A stretch of 5,392 nt of DNA from Planctomycetota bacterium (GTDB lineage Bacteria; Planctomycetota; UBA1135; GCA-002686595). The position numbers and the translations under genes were made by a program. Shown piece by piece: positions 1-5,307 of this stretch. The stretch is from contig JAESRM010000225.1 in NCBI GenBank assembly GCA_016764635.1, positions 1 to 5,392 on the forward strand, written 5' to 3'. Positions within the stretch are counted from its first letter, which is position 1. The number at the start of each line of letters is the position of its first letter. Below the pieces are notes generated by a model that did no database searches, was not told the origin of the DNA, and saw nothing but the letters and a program-made list of their open reading frames with translations.

Positions 1-183
1 CCCCACGGCTTTCTGCGCCTTCGGCTGAGCTAAAACACGGGTCCACCTCTTCCTGCTGACCCCGCGGAAAGTGGCTTGCTACGGGCTGTCCGAGTCCCGG
101 CGATGGTGGCTGACTCCGGGTAGCTTTGCTGCCAAGCCTTGGCCCAGGCTCCCGTTGAGCCCTCGCTGTTGTCGAGTCCGTAG
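1..183. other. Left-edge stretch without a recognisable gene
   Basis: No convincing gene is visible here. A plus-strand reading frame is open from base 71 into the RhuM fragment. The two RhuM copies differ by an indel just upstream of about base 192, and similarity stops there, so this frame is probably not translated. A minus-strand frame is open between stops near 200 and 30, about 55 codons, with no family resemblance I can name. I see no RNA gene, terminator or clear promoter. It may hold the worn remains of an older gene. Confidence 0.5.
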
Positions 184-235
184 TTTCCCTGGCTATTTCG
201 GCAACCCTACGCGCCGAGCCCAGTCCTTTGTTTCC
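184..235 (+). promoter_or_regulatory. Conserved leader of the broken RhuM copy
   Basis: The bases just before the ATG at 236 match the leader of the intact RhuM-Fic gene. Bases 201-235 agree with 2048-2082 at 32 of 35 positions, including an unbroken 19-base block (CGCGCCGAGCCCAGTCCTT at 210-228 and 2057-2075). This is closer agreement than in the coding sequence that follows. No Shine-Dalgarno sequence and no convincing -35/-10 pair are visible. The conservation suggests an operator, promoter part or RNA leader, but the role is inferred. Confidence 0.4.
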
Positions 236-521
236 ATGGGACAAACAAACGGAGAGGGGCAGAGGCGCGACCAAGAGCCGGGACAGACGGGTGAGTCAAA
301 CGCTCCACGGGGTGAGGTCGTGCTCTACATGGGCTCCGATGGCCCCGATGGCAGCATTGAGCTGGAAGTGCGCTTGCAGGGAGACAGCCTCTGGCTGAGC
401 CAGGAGCAAATGGCTCTGATCTTCGGAAGGGATCCTGACTCGATCGGCCTCCATTTACCCATCAGGTTTAGGGATGGCGAGTTACGGGAACGGGCAACCA
501 CCGAGGATTCCTCGGTAGTTC
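236..521 (+). repeat. Direct repeat, left copy (RhuM 5' module)
   Basis: This is the left member of a diverged direct repeat; the right member is 2083-2359. Together with the leaders the pair starts around 184 and 2031 and ends just after the inverted repeat in each copy. By eye the coding part is roughly 75-80% identical, while the leader is about 91%. The pair flanks the fic gene. Recombination between the copies would delete fic and leave one RhuM-Fic gene. Confidence 0.75.
496..520. repeat. Intragenic inverted repeat, left copy
   Basis: Two 12-base arms surround a single central T: AACCACCGAGGA at 496-507 and TCCTCGGTAGTT at 509-520. Eleven of the 12 positions pair; the one mismatch is C499 against A517. 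It lies inside the RhuM reading frame, over the residues ATTEDSSVV. All similarity to the intact gene ends within one base of the right arm. The corresponding repeat at 2334-2358 is perfect and differs at two compensated pairs. Confidence 0.8.
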
Positions 522-601
522 GCCATAGGTGCCGGCCTTCAGGGCTGCCAGGGCGGGTGCGTATGGCCTTGGTTTACTGGCCCAAAGTGCCCATTTACTA
601 G

Positions 602-682
602 AATTGCGGATGTATTTGGATGCTTTTGGCCCCGATCGGGCGCTAACAACCGACAATTGGATGGAAATGGATACAAATACGG
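602..682 (+). promoter_or_regulatory. Upstream region of fic with repeated GGATG boxes and a palindrome
   Basis: Five GGAT(G/A) boxes start at 608, 618, 659, 669 and 681. They form two pairs with a 10-base step (608/618 and 659/669), about one helical turn, and a fifth box that overlaps the fic start codon. The perfect 10-base palindrome CCCGATCGGG (631-640) lies between the pairs. This layout suits an operator bound by a dimeric DNA-binding protein. The winged helix at the C-terminus of the Fic protein is an obvious candidate. No clear sigma-70 promoter was found, and the regulatory role is inferred. Confidence 0.4.
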
Positions 683-1738
683 ATGCGTGAGTTCAAATTC
701 AATGGCCTGCAGATAACGCCCTCCATGCTCAAGCTCATCGCTGAAATCGACGAGTTCCGGGGGATGTGGAAGGCTGGCCGGAGCCCCGCCCCGGACCGCT
801 TGGACAGTCTGCGTCGGGTGGCCACCATCGAAAGCGTGGGATCCTCGACTCGAATCGAAGGGGCTAGGCTTGGCGACCGGGAAGTCGAGGCCTTGCTCAG
901 CAACATCGACCCAGCCTCCCTGCAAACCCGAGATGAGCAAGAGGTCGCAGGCTATGCAGAAGTCATGGAGCTGGTGTTCGAATCCCACGAGCACATACCC
1001 CTGACCGAAAACCTAATCAAGCAACTGCATCGAGACCTGCTCATCCACAGCTCCGCTGACGCACGCCATCGCGGGCAGTACAAAGCCCACAACAATCACG
1101 TGGAAGCCTTTGATGAATCCGGCCGAAGCCTTGGAGTCGTATCCGAAACAGCCACGCCATTTGAAACCCCGCTGCGAATGGGGGAGCTTCTCGCCTGGTT
1201 TGAAACGGAGACCGCCCAAAACGAATTGCACCCGCTACTCATCGCCGCGGTCTTCAGCGTCGTCTTCCTAGCCATCCACCCCTTTCAAGATGGCAACGGC
1301 CGCCTGTCAAGAATCCTCACCACCCTGCTACTGCTAAAAGCCGGCTACACCCACGTCCTCTACAGCTCTCTAGAAACCATCATCGAGCAGCGCAAGGACG
1401 CCTACTACCTCGCCCTCCGCAAAACTCAATCCTCCCTAGACACGACCCACATCCAATACCGTCCCTGGATCGAATTCTTCCTGCAGTCCCTCCACCAGCA
1501 AAAAGAACGCCTCCACCAAAAACTAACCCAAGAAAAACTCCTCGAAGCCTCCCTGCCGAAACTCTCCCTACAAATCCTAACCCACATCCAGAACCACGAA
1601 CGCGCCTCGGTAGCAGACCTAGCCACCATCACTCAAACCAGCCGAAACACCATCAAAGACCATCTAAAACGCCTGGTCCATTCCAACCAATTGGCGCGCC
1701 ACGGCAAGGGACGGGGTACCTGGTATTCGTTGGGGTGA
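683..1738 (+). CDS. fic: Fic family protein with winged-helix C-terminus
   Basis: The 351-residue protein belongs to the Fic family, whose members typically transfer AMP from ATP to a hydroxyl side chain of a target protein in the cytoplasm. The Fic core motif HPFQDGNGR is at residues 199-207, with the catalytic His199, the acidic metal ligand Asp203 and the anion-binding GNGR loop all present. An inhibitory motif of the (S/T)xxxE(G/N) type, S-T-R-I-E-G, is at residues 55-60. This marks a class II Fic protein in which an N-terminal helix blocks the ATP site. From about residue 290 there is a helix-turn-helix/winged-helix segment (SVADLATITQTSRNTIKDHLKRL), common in long Fic proteins and possibly used for autoregulation. 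The length is normal for this architecture. ATG 683 is the only ATG or GTG between the in-frame stop at 644 and the conserved N-terminus; the ribosome-binding site is weak. The target protein is unknown. Top-strand composition changes from balanced to C-rich after about base 1000. Confidence 0.93.
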   Translation: MREFKFNGLQITPSMLKLIAEIDEFRGMWKAGRSPAPDRLDSLRRVATIESVGSSTRIEGARLGDREVEALLSNIDPASLQTRDEQEVAGYAEVMELVFESHEHIPLTENLIKQLHRDLLIHSSADARHRGQYKAHNNHVEAFDESGRSLGVVSETATPFETPLRMGELLAWFETETAQNELHPLLIAAVFSVVFLAIHPFQDGNGRLSRILTTLLLLKAGYTHVLYSSLETIIEQRKDAYYLALRKTQSSLDTTHIQYRPWIEFFLQSLHQQKERLHQKLTQEKLLEASLPKLSLQILTHIQNHERASVADLATITQTSRNTIKDHLKRLVHSNQLARHGKGRGTWYSLG

Positions 1739-1832
1739 GCCAGAAAAGCCAAGCCGTGCGGACTCCCCCAACCCAACCCCGAAGGAAGCCACCACCCACA
1801 GCGCTTCACACCGCGTCCTCGCCCGTGTCCAG

Positions 1833-1881
1833 CCCGGGCACCTGGGTAACACGCCTGTCCCGGGGGCATGGGCAACACCCC
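1833..1881. repeat. Imperfect 26-base-period direct repeat
   Basis: Two 23-base units, at 1833-1855 and 1859-1881, match at 18 of 23 positions. They share CCCGGG, a following TGGG and then AACAC, and are separated by 3 bases. The second unit can also fold into a small hairpin (1865-1887) with a bulge. The region is GC-rich, so chance similarity is possible. A 26-base step is not a whole number of helical turns, which weakens the case for an operator. Confidence 0.4.
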
Positions 1882-2030
1882 GATGCCGGGCCGCACAGCT
1901 CGCATCGCAACCACGAGCGCAAAAGCCCCCGGCACACTTTCTCTGCACCCCTCCAATGGAAGCGGGATCCAGAGAACCCCACGAAAGCCACGCAACCAAG
2001 AAACCTGCGTCCTGCTCCATCCGGTAGCGA

Positions 2031-2082
2031 GTTTCGCCGTTATTCCTGCAACCCTGCGCGCCGAGCCCAGTCCTTAGTGTCC
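2031..2082 (+). promoter_or_regulatory. Conserved leader of the RhuM-Fic gene
   Basis: This is the right-hand counterpart of 184-235, sharing the 19-base block at 2057-2075. No Shine-Dalgarno sequence precedes ATG 2083. An in-frame GTG at 2077 exists here, but it reads GTT in the other copy, so it is unlikely to be the start. Stronger conservation in the leader than in the reading frame points to a retained binding site or RNA element. Confidence 0.4.
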
Positions 2083-2359
2083 ATGGGACAAACGAACGCA
2101 GCAGGACAGGGGCCCGACCAGGAGCCGGGGCATACGGGTGAGCCAAGCACCTCACGGGGTGAGGTCGTGCTCTACAGGGGGCCCGATGGACGCATAGAGC
2201 TGGACGTGCGCTTGCAGGGGGAAAGCCTGTGGCTGAGCCAGAAGCAGATAGCCATCCTCTTTGGAAGGGACATCGAAACGGTTGCAGGACACTTGCGTAA
2301 CATATTCAACGAAAAGGAGTTACGTGAGGGGGCAACTACCTGGGATTCCCAGGTAGTTC
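2083..2359 (+). repeat. Direct repeat, right copy (RhuM 5' module)
   Basis: This is the right member of the repeat pair with 236-521 and forms the functional 5' end of the RhuM-Fic gene. It is visibly richer in G than in C on the top strand (bases 2161-2220: 26 G, 14 C by hand count), unlike the 3' half of the same gene (2701-2760: 10 G, 29 C). Confidence 0.75.
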
Positions 2360-3120
2360 AAATCGAAGGAGCCAGGCACGTCCGACGCAACGTGCGTTTC
2401 TACAACCTCGACGCCATCATCTCGGTCGGCTATCGCGTCAACTCCAAGCAGGGCACCCAATTCAGAATCTGGGCCACCGGCGTGCTACGCGACCACCTAC
2501 TCAAGGGCTACACGGTCCACCAAACCCGCCTGCAAGACCTAAACCAAGCCGTCAAACTCATCGCCGCCACCGCCTCCCGCCGCGACCTATCAGGAGACGA
2601 AGCCAAGTCCCTACTCGACGTGGTCGGCCGCTACAACCGCACCTTCGAGCTGCTAGACGACTACGACCACAAACGCATCGCCCCGGCCGCCACCCGCAAA
2701 ACCAAAACCCGCCCCCTAGCCTACGCCGAAGCCTCCAGAATCGTAGCCCGCCTACGCACCCAATTCGCCGCCTCCCAGCTCTTCGGCATCGAAAAAGACA
2801 AAGGCCTAGACGCCGCCCTCGGCGCCATCATGCAAACCGCCGGAGGTATCGATGTCTACCCCAGCCTGGAAGAAAAAGCCGCCCACCTGCTCTATTTCCT
2901 AGTCAAAAACCACGCCTTCATAGACGGCAACAAACGCATCGCCGCCGCCCTCTTCCTCTGGTTCCTAGAACTCAACAACGCCCTCCAAACCTCCACCGGC
3001 CAACCCCAAATCACCAACGCCACCCTAGTCGCCATCACCCTAATGATCGCCGAAAGCCACCCCAGGGAAAGGAACGTCCTCACCCGCATCGTGACCCACC
3101 TGTTGTGCGATGGGGGATAG
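2083..3120 (+). CDS. rhuM: RhuM family protein fused to a Fic/Doc domain
   Basis: The 345-residue protein has a flexible lead (residues 1-24), a RhuM-family domain (about 25-190) and a C-terminal Fic/Doc domain (about 200-345). RhuM hallmarks include GEVVLY, LWLSQKQIAILFGR and FYNLDAIISVGYRVNSKQGTQFRIWAT at about 106-132. RhuM takes its name from a Salmonella pathogenicity-island gene; its biochemical role is not established. The Fic motif at 277-285 is HAFIDGNKR. It has Lys where AMPylating Fic enzymes have Gly, as in phage P1 Doc, which phosphorylates EF-Tu. I therefore infer a Doc-like kinase or another phosphotransferase rather than an AMPylase, with unknown target. No Phd-like antitoxin gene is adjacent and I see no inhibitory SxxxEG motif. 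The frame is open upstream to 1735, but ATG 2083 is chosen because the duplicated copy matches in frame from there and an upstream indel shifts the frame. Top-strand composition flips from G-rich to C-rich after the inverted repeat at 2334-2358, suggesting a mosaic gene. Confidence 0.9.
   Translation: MGQTNAAGQGPDQEPGHTGEPSTSRGEVVLYRGPDGRIELDVRLQGESLWLSQKQIAILFGRDIETVAGHLRNIFNEKELREGATTWDSQVVQIEGARHVRRNVRFYNLDAIISVGYRVNSKQGTQFRIWATGVLRDHLLKGYTVHQTRLQDLNQAVKLIAATASRRDLSGDEAKSLLDVVGRYNRTFELLDDYDHKRIAPAATRKTKTRPLAYAEASRIVARLRTQFAASQLFGIEKDKGLDAALGAIMQTAGGIDVYPSLEEKAAHLLYFLVKNHAFIDGNKRIAAALFLWFLELNNALQTSTGQPQITNATLVAITLMIAESHPRERNVLTRIVTHLLCDGG
2334..2358. repeat. Intragenic inverted repeat, right copy (perfect)
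   Basis: The arms AACTACCTGGGA (2334-2345) and TCCCAGGTAGTT (2347-2358) pair at all 12 positions around a central T. They encode part of ATTWDSQVV in the RhuM domain. In the left copy, pair T-A (arm position 8) is G-C, and pair G-C (arm position 9) is A-T. Pairing is thus kept while the sequence changes. Confidence 0.85.
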
Positions 3121-3202
3121 CCCAACCGCCCCAAAGGTGCGCTATCACACGCGACCTAAGGCCGACCTACAGGGGCTGCCCAGATCACAAGGCCACTACG
3201 CG
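3121..3202. other. Convergent spacer between the RhuM-Fic and HNH genes
   Basis: These 82 bases separate two converging genes. A shared bidirectional terminator would be expected, but I find only very short stems (for example GGGCTGCCC near 3175) and no T-tract on either strand. AAGGCC occurs twice in direct, not inverted, orientation. Termination may be factor-dependent. Confidence 0.4.
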
Positions 3203-4132
3203 CTAGCAAGCCGACTGAAACTCATCCCAATGCACCCGCAACCGTTCCGGGTCCGGCTTGTCCGCCGCCCGCCGAGGCAACTGCAATTTCACCCCATCAA
3301 GTTCCTGCAACCCATGCAGCAACATGGGCCCATCGCTCTCCTCCATGAGCGAAGGCAACATCTTGACCTTCAACTCCGTCGGGTGCACCGACAGATAGTG
3401 CGCATCAAACGCCCCATGGTGAATCTTGCACAGGCTCAGCCCATTGCTGACCATCGGCTCTCCCCAATCCTGGCTATCCGGAATGATATGGGCCGCATCC
3501 AACAACTTGGGATGCTTCAACCGGCATATCGCACACTGCGACCGATACGCGCTGAGCACCCGTTCACGAAAGTGCGCCTGGTGCAAGCGAACCTTCACCA
3601 AGCGTGACCCATAGGACTTGCTCAAGTCATCAGCCGGCTGATCCCCATAGACCCGATCCCCAGTCACATTCCCATAGCCACCCGCCAACATGGGGGAGTC
3701 CGCATTCAGATGAAACGCAAGGTTTGCCTGGTCATCCTTCGCGATGAACACCGGATAAATCGCTAAGTACCGCACCGGGCCTTTCGCCACCGCATCCAAA
3801 TACACCAGCGGCAGCTGATGATCAAACGCCAACCGCGCCGCCCGATTCGTCCAGTCGTTGGGGTCGGTCCCTTTGTACCGATAGGCCAGGGTGGACTCGT
3901 CGACGAAGTGATCGTTGTAGGGTGAATTGTGCCCGCTTGTTAAGCTCAATGCTGCTGACAGAATTCGAGGCTTATGAATCCCCTGCTGTGTTTTCAGCGA
4001 AACGCGGGTACCTTCAAACGGAAACCCATACTGAAGAGCCGTAGCCGGAATGAGATCTTCAGGCGTCTGCACCTGCTCATCCAGCCATGCAAATGCTGCG
4101 GCCCGTACCCTGTGTTCAAGTTCTAAATCCAT
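3203..4132 (-). CDS. HNH endonuclease, putative restriction enzyme
   Basis: The 309-residue protein carries a C-terminal HNH nuclease domain at about 190-250. Cys200-x2-Cys203 and Cys235-x2-His238 can hold a structural zinc. His215 in DAAHI is the likely general base, and Asn230 with the His238-His239 pair completes the ββα-metal site. The N-terminal ~150 residues (FPFEGTRVSLKTQQGIHKPR, then YRYKGTDPNDWTNRAAR, LPLVYLDAV and YLAIYPVFI) form a domain that I recall being widely coupled to HNH in predicted restriction endonucleases. It may sense a DNA modification, but this has not been shown as far as I know. The start fits the family, which begins a few residues before RVRAAAFAWLDEQ; a GGAAG about 15 bases upstream is a weak ribosome-binding site. 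The gene lies 56 bases behind the SBD-HNH gene on the same strand, so the two are probably cotranscribed. Both would act on DNA in the cytoplasm, plausibly as defence. The native substrate is unknown. Confidence 0.88.
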   Translation of the reverse strand: MDLELEHRVRAAAFAWLDEQVQTPEDLIPATALQYGFPFEGTRVSLKTQQGIHKPRILSAALSLTSGHNSPYNDHFVDESTLAYRYKGTDPNDWTNRAARLAFDHQLPLVYLDAVAKGPVRYLAIYPVFIAKDDQANLAFHLNADSPMLAGGYGNVTGDRVYGDQPADDLSKSYGSRLVKVRLHQAHFRERVLSAYRSQCAICRLKHPKLLDAAHIIPDSQDWGEPMVSNGLSLCKIHHGAFDAHYLSVHPTELKVKMLPSLMEESDGPMLLHGLQELDGVKLQLPRRAADKPDPERLRVHWDEFQSAC

Positions 4133-4188
4133 GGGGGAGATGTGCTTCCAGGGCTCAAGCTTATCAGGAAATTGATCCGTCGCCCGAG

Positions 4189-5115
4189 CTAGAAAGCATG
4201 AACGTAGGCCTTAAACACTCCACCCTTGCTCGTTTCCCGATGCCAGCGAACAAACTCAAGCGAAGGCCTTGGGAATCCAGACCGCGGCGCTCGAATCACT
4301 TGCCCTCGCATGGACCTCAGTTTTTCAATCGTAGGCCCAGCCCCATCGAGGGCCCCAGAAACAATGACCCGCAACTCATCATCCAATCCCCAGGCTCCCC
4401 GATCAAACAACCGGTGGGCGGTAGGGGAGAGCGCCAACCCATTCTCAACAACGTCCGGCCCGCTGTAGCAGTGCGCCTGGATATGTGCCGCATCACACCC
4501 AAACACACGACCGCCCATGCTTGCCGTGAACCCCGTGACCGCACAAGTATTTCCATAGGCCTCCAACACATCCGAATTGAACCGAGGGTCACGCCGTCTC
4601 CGTCGCGATGTTTCCCAAGTCGGTTCAGACACCCGATCGGACTCCGGCAGCTGCAGCCCCACAGCAGCAATCAAGTCCTCATGAAGTGTCTCGGCAAAGT
4701 GGCACTCCAAAATCGTCCCAACAGCCCGCCGCGCAAAGCTCCGGTCCGCCAGCAGGGCCTCAGCAAATGCCGGCTCCAGCCGCCCACTGGCAAGCCGAAG
4801 CGAAGTCACCGTCGGACGTTCCCTATTCACCTGCATCACCAAATCAGACCGATCGGGAATTTCCCAGATCCCGTCAGAGCACAGATGCCAAAAGGGATAC
4901 TGCGGAGCCGGCTTCCCCTTGGTGGACCGACCAAACTGATACAGCAAGTCGCTCAACTGAGCCTCCACATCCGCGTAGGCAAGCTCCCCATGTCCTTGAA
5001 ACAGCCTAGCAATGGCAAGCAAAAGCAAAAGCGGCTTGTGCACAGCCCGCACCTCCCCCCGCTTGTACGTGGCTATGCGACTCAGCCTTTCAATGTAATC
5101 GTTCGTGTATTCCAT
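4189..5115 (-). CDS. Phosphorothioated-DNA-binding HNH restriction endonuclease (SBD-HNH)
   Basis: This 308-residue protein matches the two-domain layout of the sulfur-binding-domain HNH enzymes related to ScoMcrA and SprMcrA. These bind DNA with phosphorothioate backbone links and cut nearby, restricting DNA from dnd-modified sources. The SBD spans about residues 1-155: HKPLLLLLAIARLF at 26-39 and QYPFWHL at 72-78 are family landmarks. The Tyr-Pro pair (73-74) corresponds, as I recall, to residues lining the sulfur pocket in ScoMcrA. A basic Arg run (171-175) and RDPRF lead into the HNH domain at about 180-245: His211 in DAAHI, Asn225 in ENGLAL and His234 in AHRLFD. Only one Cys of the usual zinc CxxC remains (CAVTG), which I recall as a normal variant of this branch. 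The frame extends to a TTG at 5151, but ATG 5115 fits the family N-terminus better and has a GGGGTGG stretch about 8 bases upstream. No dnd modification genes are in the window, which suits an enzyme that would attack a phosphorothioated host chromosome. Confidence 0.9.
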   Translation of the reverse strand: MEYTNDYIERLSRIATYKRGEVRAVHKPLLLLLAIARLFQGHGELAYADVEAQLSDLLYQFGRSTKGKPAPQYPFWHLCSDGIWEIPDRSDLVMQVNRERPTVTSLRLASGRLEPAFAEALLADRSFARRAVGTILECHFAETLHEDLIAAVGLQLPESDRVSEPTWETSRRRRRDPRFNSDVLEAYGNTCAVTGFTASMGGRVFGCDAAHIQAHCYSGPDVVENGLALSPTAHRLFDRGAWGLDDELRVIVSGALDGAGPTIEKLRSMRGQVIRAPRSGFPRPSLEFVRWHRETSKGGVFKAYVHAF

Positions 5116-5264
5116 GGCGCAACCACCCCATTCTATGCGGTCGGGGATCAAACGTCACGGACCATGAAGGGCCCAAAAGGGACACCCAAACTCGAAACCT
5201 GGATTGAGCCCAGTCGGAACGTGGCATGGACTCCCCCGGGTTTCCGTCTCTTTGGCTAGATCAT
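5116..5264 (-). promoter_or_regulatory. Upstream region of the HNH operon
   Basis: This segment should hold the leader of the two-gene nuclease operon, read leftward. A GGGGTGG stretch lies just before ATG 5115. No convincing -35/-10 pair could be placed in the GC-rich part. The AT-rich DNA beyond about 5260 contains weak candidates (for example TTGATG with a TATTTA-like box, minus strand), but they sit some 200 bases or more from the gene. Confidence 0.3.
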
Positions 5265-5274
5265 GTTTTTATCC

Positions 5275-5307
5275 TTTATTGAAAACTATTGGGGAATTTA
5301 TTGAAAA
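5275..5307. repeat. Short direct repeat, TTTATTGAAAA twice
   Basis: TTTATTGAAAA occurs at 5275-5285 and 5297-5307, a step of 22 bases or about two helical turns. It might be a pair of binding sites or the first iterons of an origin, but in AT-rich DNA two such copies can arise by chance. Only the edge of this region is visible. Confidence 0.35.

Larger units (their letters stand above)
236..601 (+). pseudogene. Truncated RhuM-family gene (N-terminal fragment)
   Basis: This frame encodes 121 residues. The first ~95 align with the N-terminus of the intact RhuM-Fic protein at 2083: the same MGQTN start, a flexible Gln/Gly/Pro-rich lead of about 24 residues, then GEVVLY, IELEVRLQGDSLWLSQ and the ELRE-ATT segment. 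Similarity ends after base 521, straight after an inverted repeat. The frame then runs through about 26 unrelated residues to a TAG at 599-601. The rest of the RhuM domain, including the FYNLDAIISVGYRVNS region, and the whole Fic/Doc domain are missing. Compared with the intact copy it has a 9-base in-frame insertion (SDGPDGS versus PDGR) and a degraded GRDPDSIGLHLPIRF stretch, as expected of a relic under relaxed selection. The ATG at 236 is favoured over upstream starts because the copies match in frame from there, while an indel breaks the frame further upstream. A short protein could still be made, since no internal stop exists. Confidence 0.75.
1739..2082. other. Intergenic region between fic and the RhuM-Fic gene
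   Basis: This is 344 bases without a supported gene, although one plus-strand frame stays open through it into the RhuM-Fic gene. Its right end (about 2031-2082) matches the leader of the broken RhuM copy; the rest has no counterpart upstream of base 184. It contains an imperfect tandem repeat at 1833-1881. No uridine-tailed hairpin was found after fic, so a factor-independent terminator is not evident. The promoter for the downstream gene probably lies here but cannot be pinpointed. Confidence 0.5.

Noticed and set aside
1..183. Possible tRNA, small RNA or gene remnant at the left edge
   Set aside because: No cloverleaf, no conserved tRNA loop sequence and no recognisable protein segment in either direction.
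522..567. GCCATA and TATGGC inverted repeat after the RhuM fragment as a mobile-element end
   Set aside because: Only six bases pair, the arms do not extend, and no partner end or transposase was found.
1735..2082. N-terminal extension of the RhuM-Fic protein by 116 residues
   Set aside because: Low-complexity Pro/Arg/Ser composition. The match to the other copy breaks with an indel upstream of the leader, and the family starts close to GEVVLY. ATG 2083 is the better start.
1664..2155. Minus-strand open frames over the fic end and intergenic region
   Set aside because: Two overlapping frames, neither with recognisable domains; they follow from high GC content and few stops.
3121..3202. Bidirectional terminator between converging genes
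   Set aside because: Only very short stems and no T-tract on either strand.
3110..3607. Plus-strand open frame overlapping the end of RhuM-Fic
   Set aside because: Antisense to the HNH catalytic domain, which has all its expected residues on the minus strand. The plus-strand product resembles nothing.
5116..5151. TTG start at 5151 for the SBD-HNH gene
   Set aside because: It would add 12 residues not expected in the family; ATG 5115 has a purine-rich site at suitable distance.
4087..5259. Long plus-strand open frame of 390 codons over the HNH region
   Set aside because: Its product is rich in Pro, Arg, Ser and Gln with no family signature, and it lies antisense to two recognisable nuclease genes. 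It is a shadow of GC-rich coding sequence.
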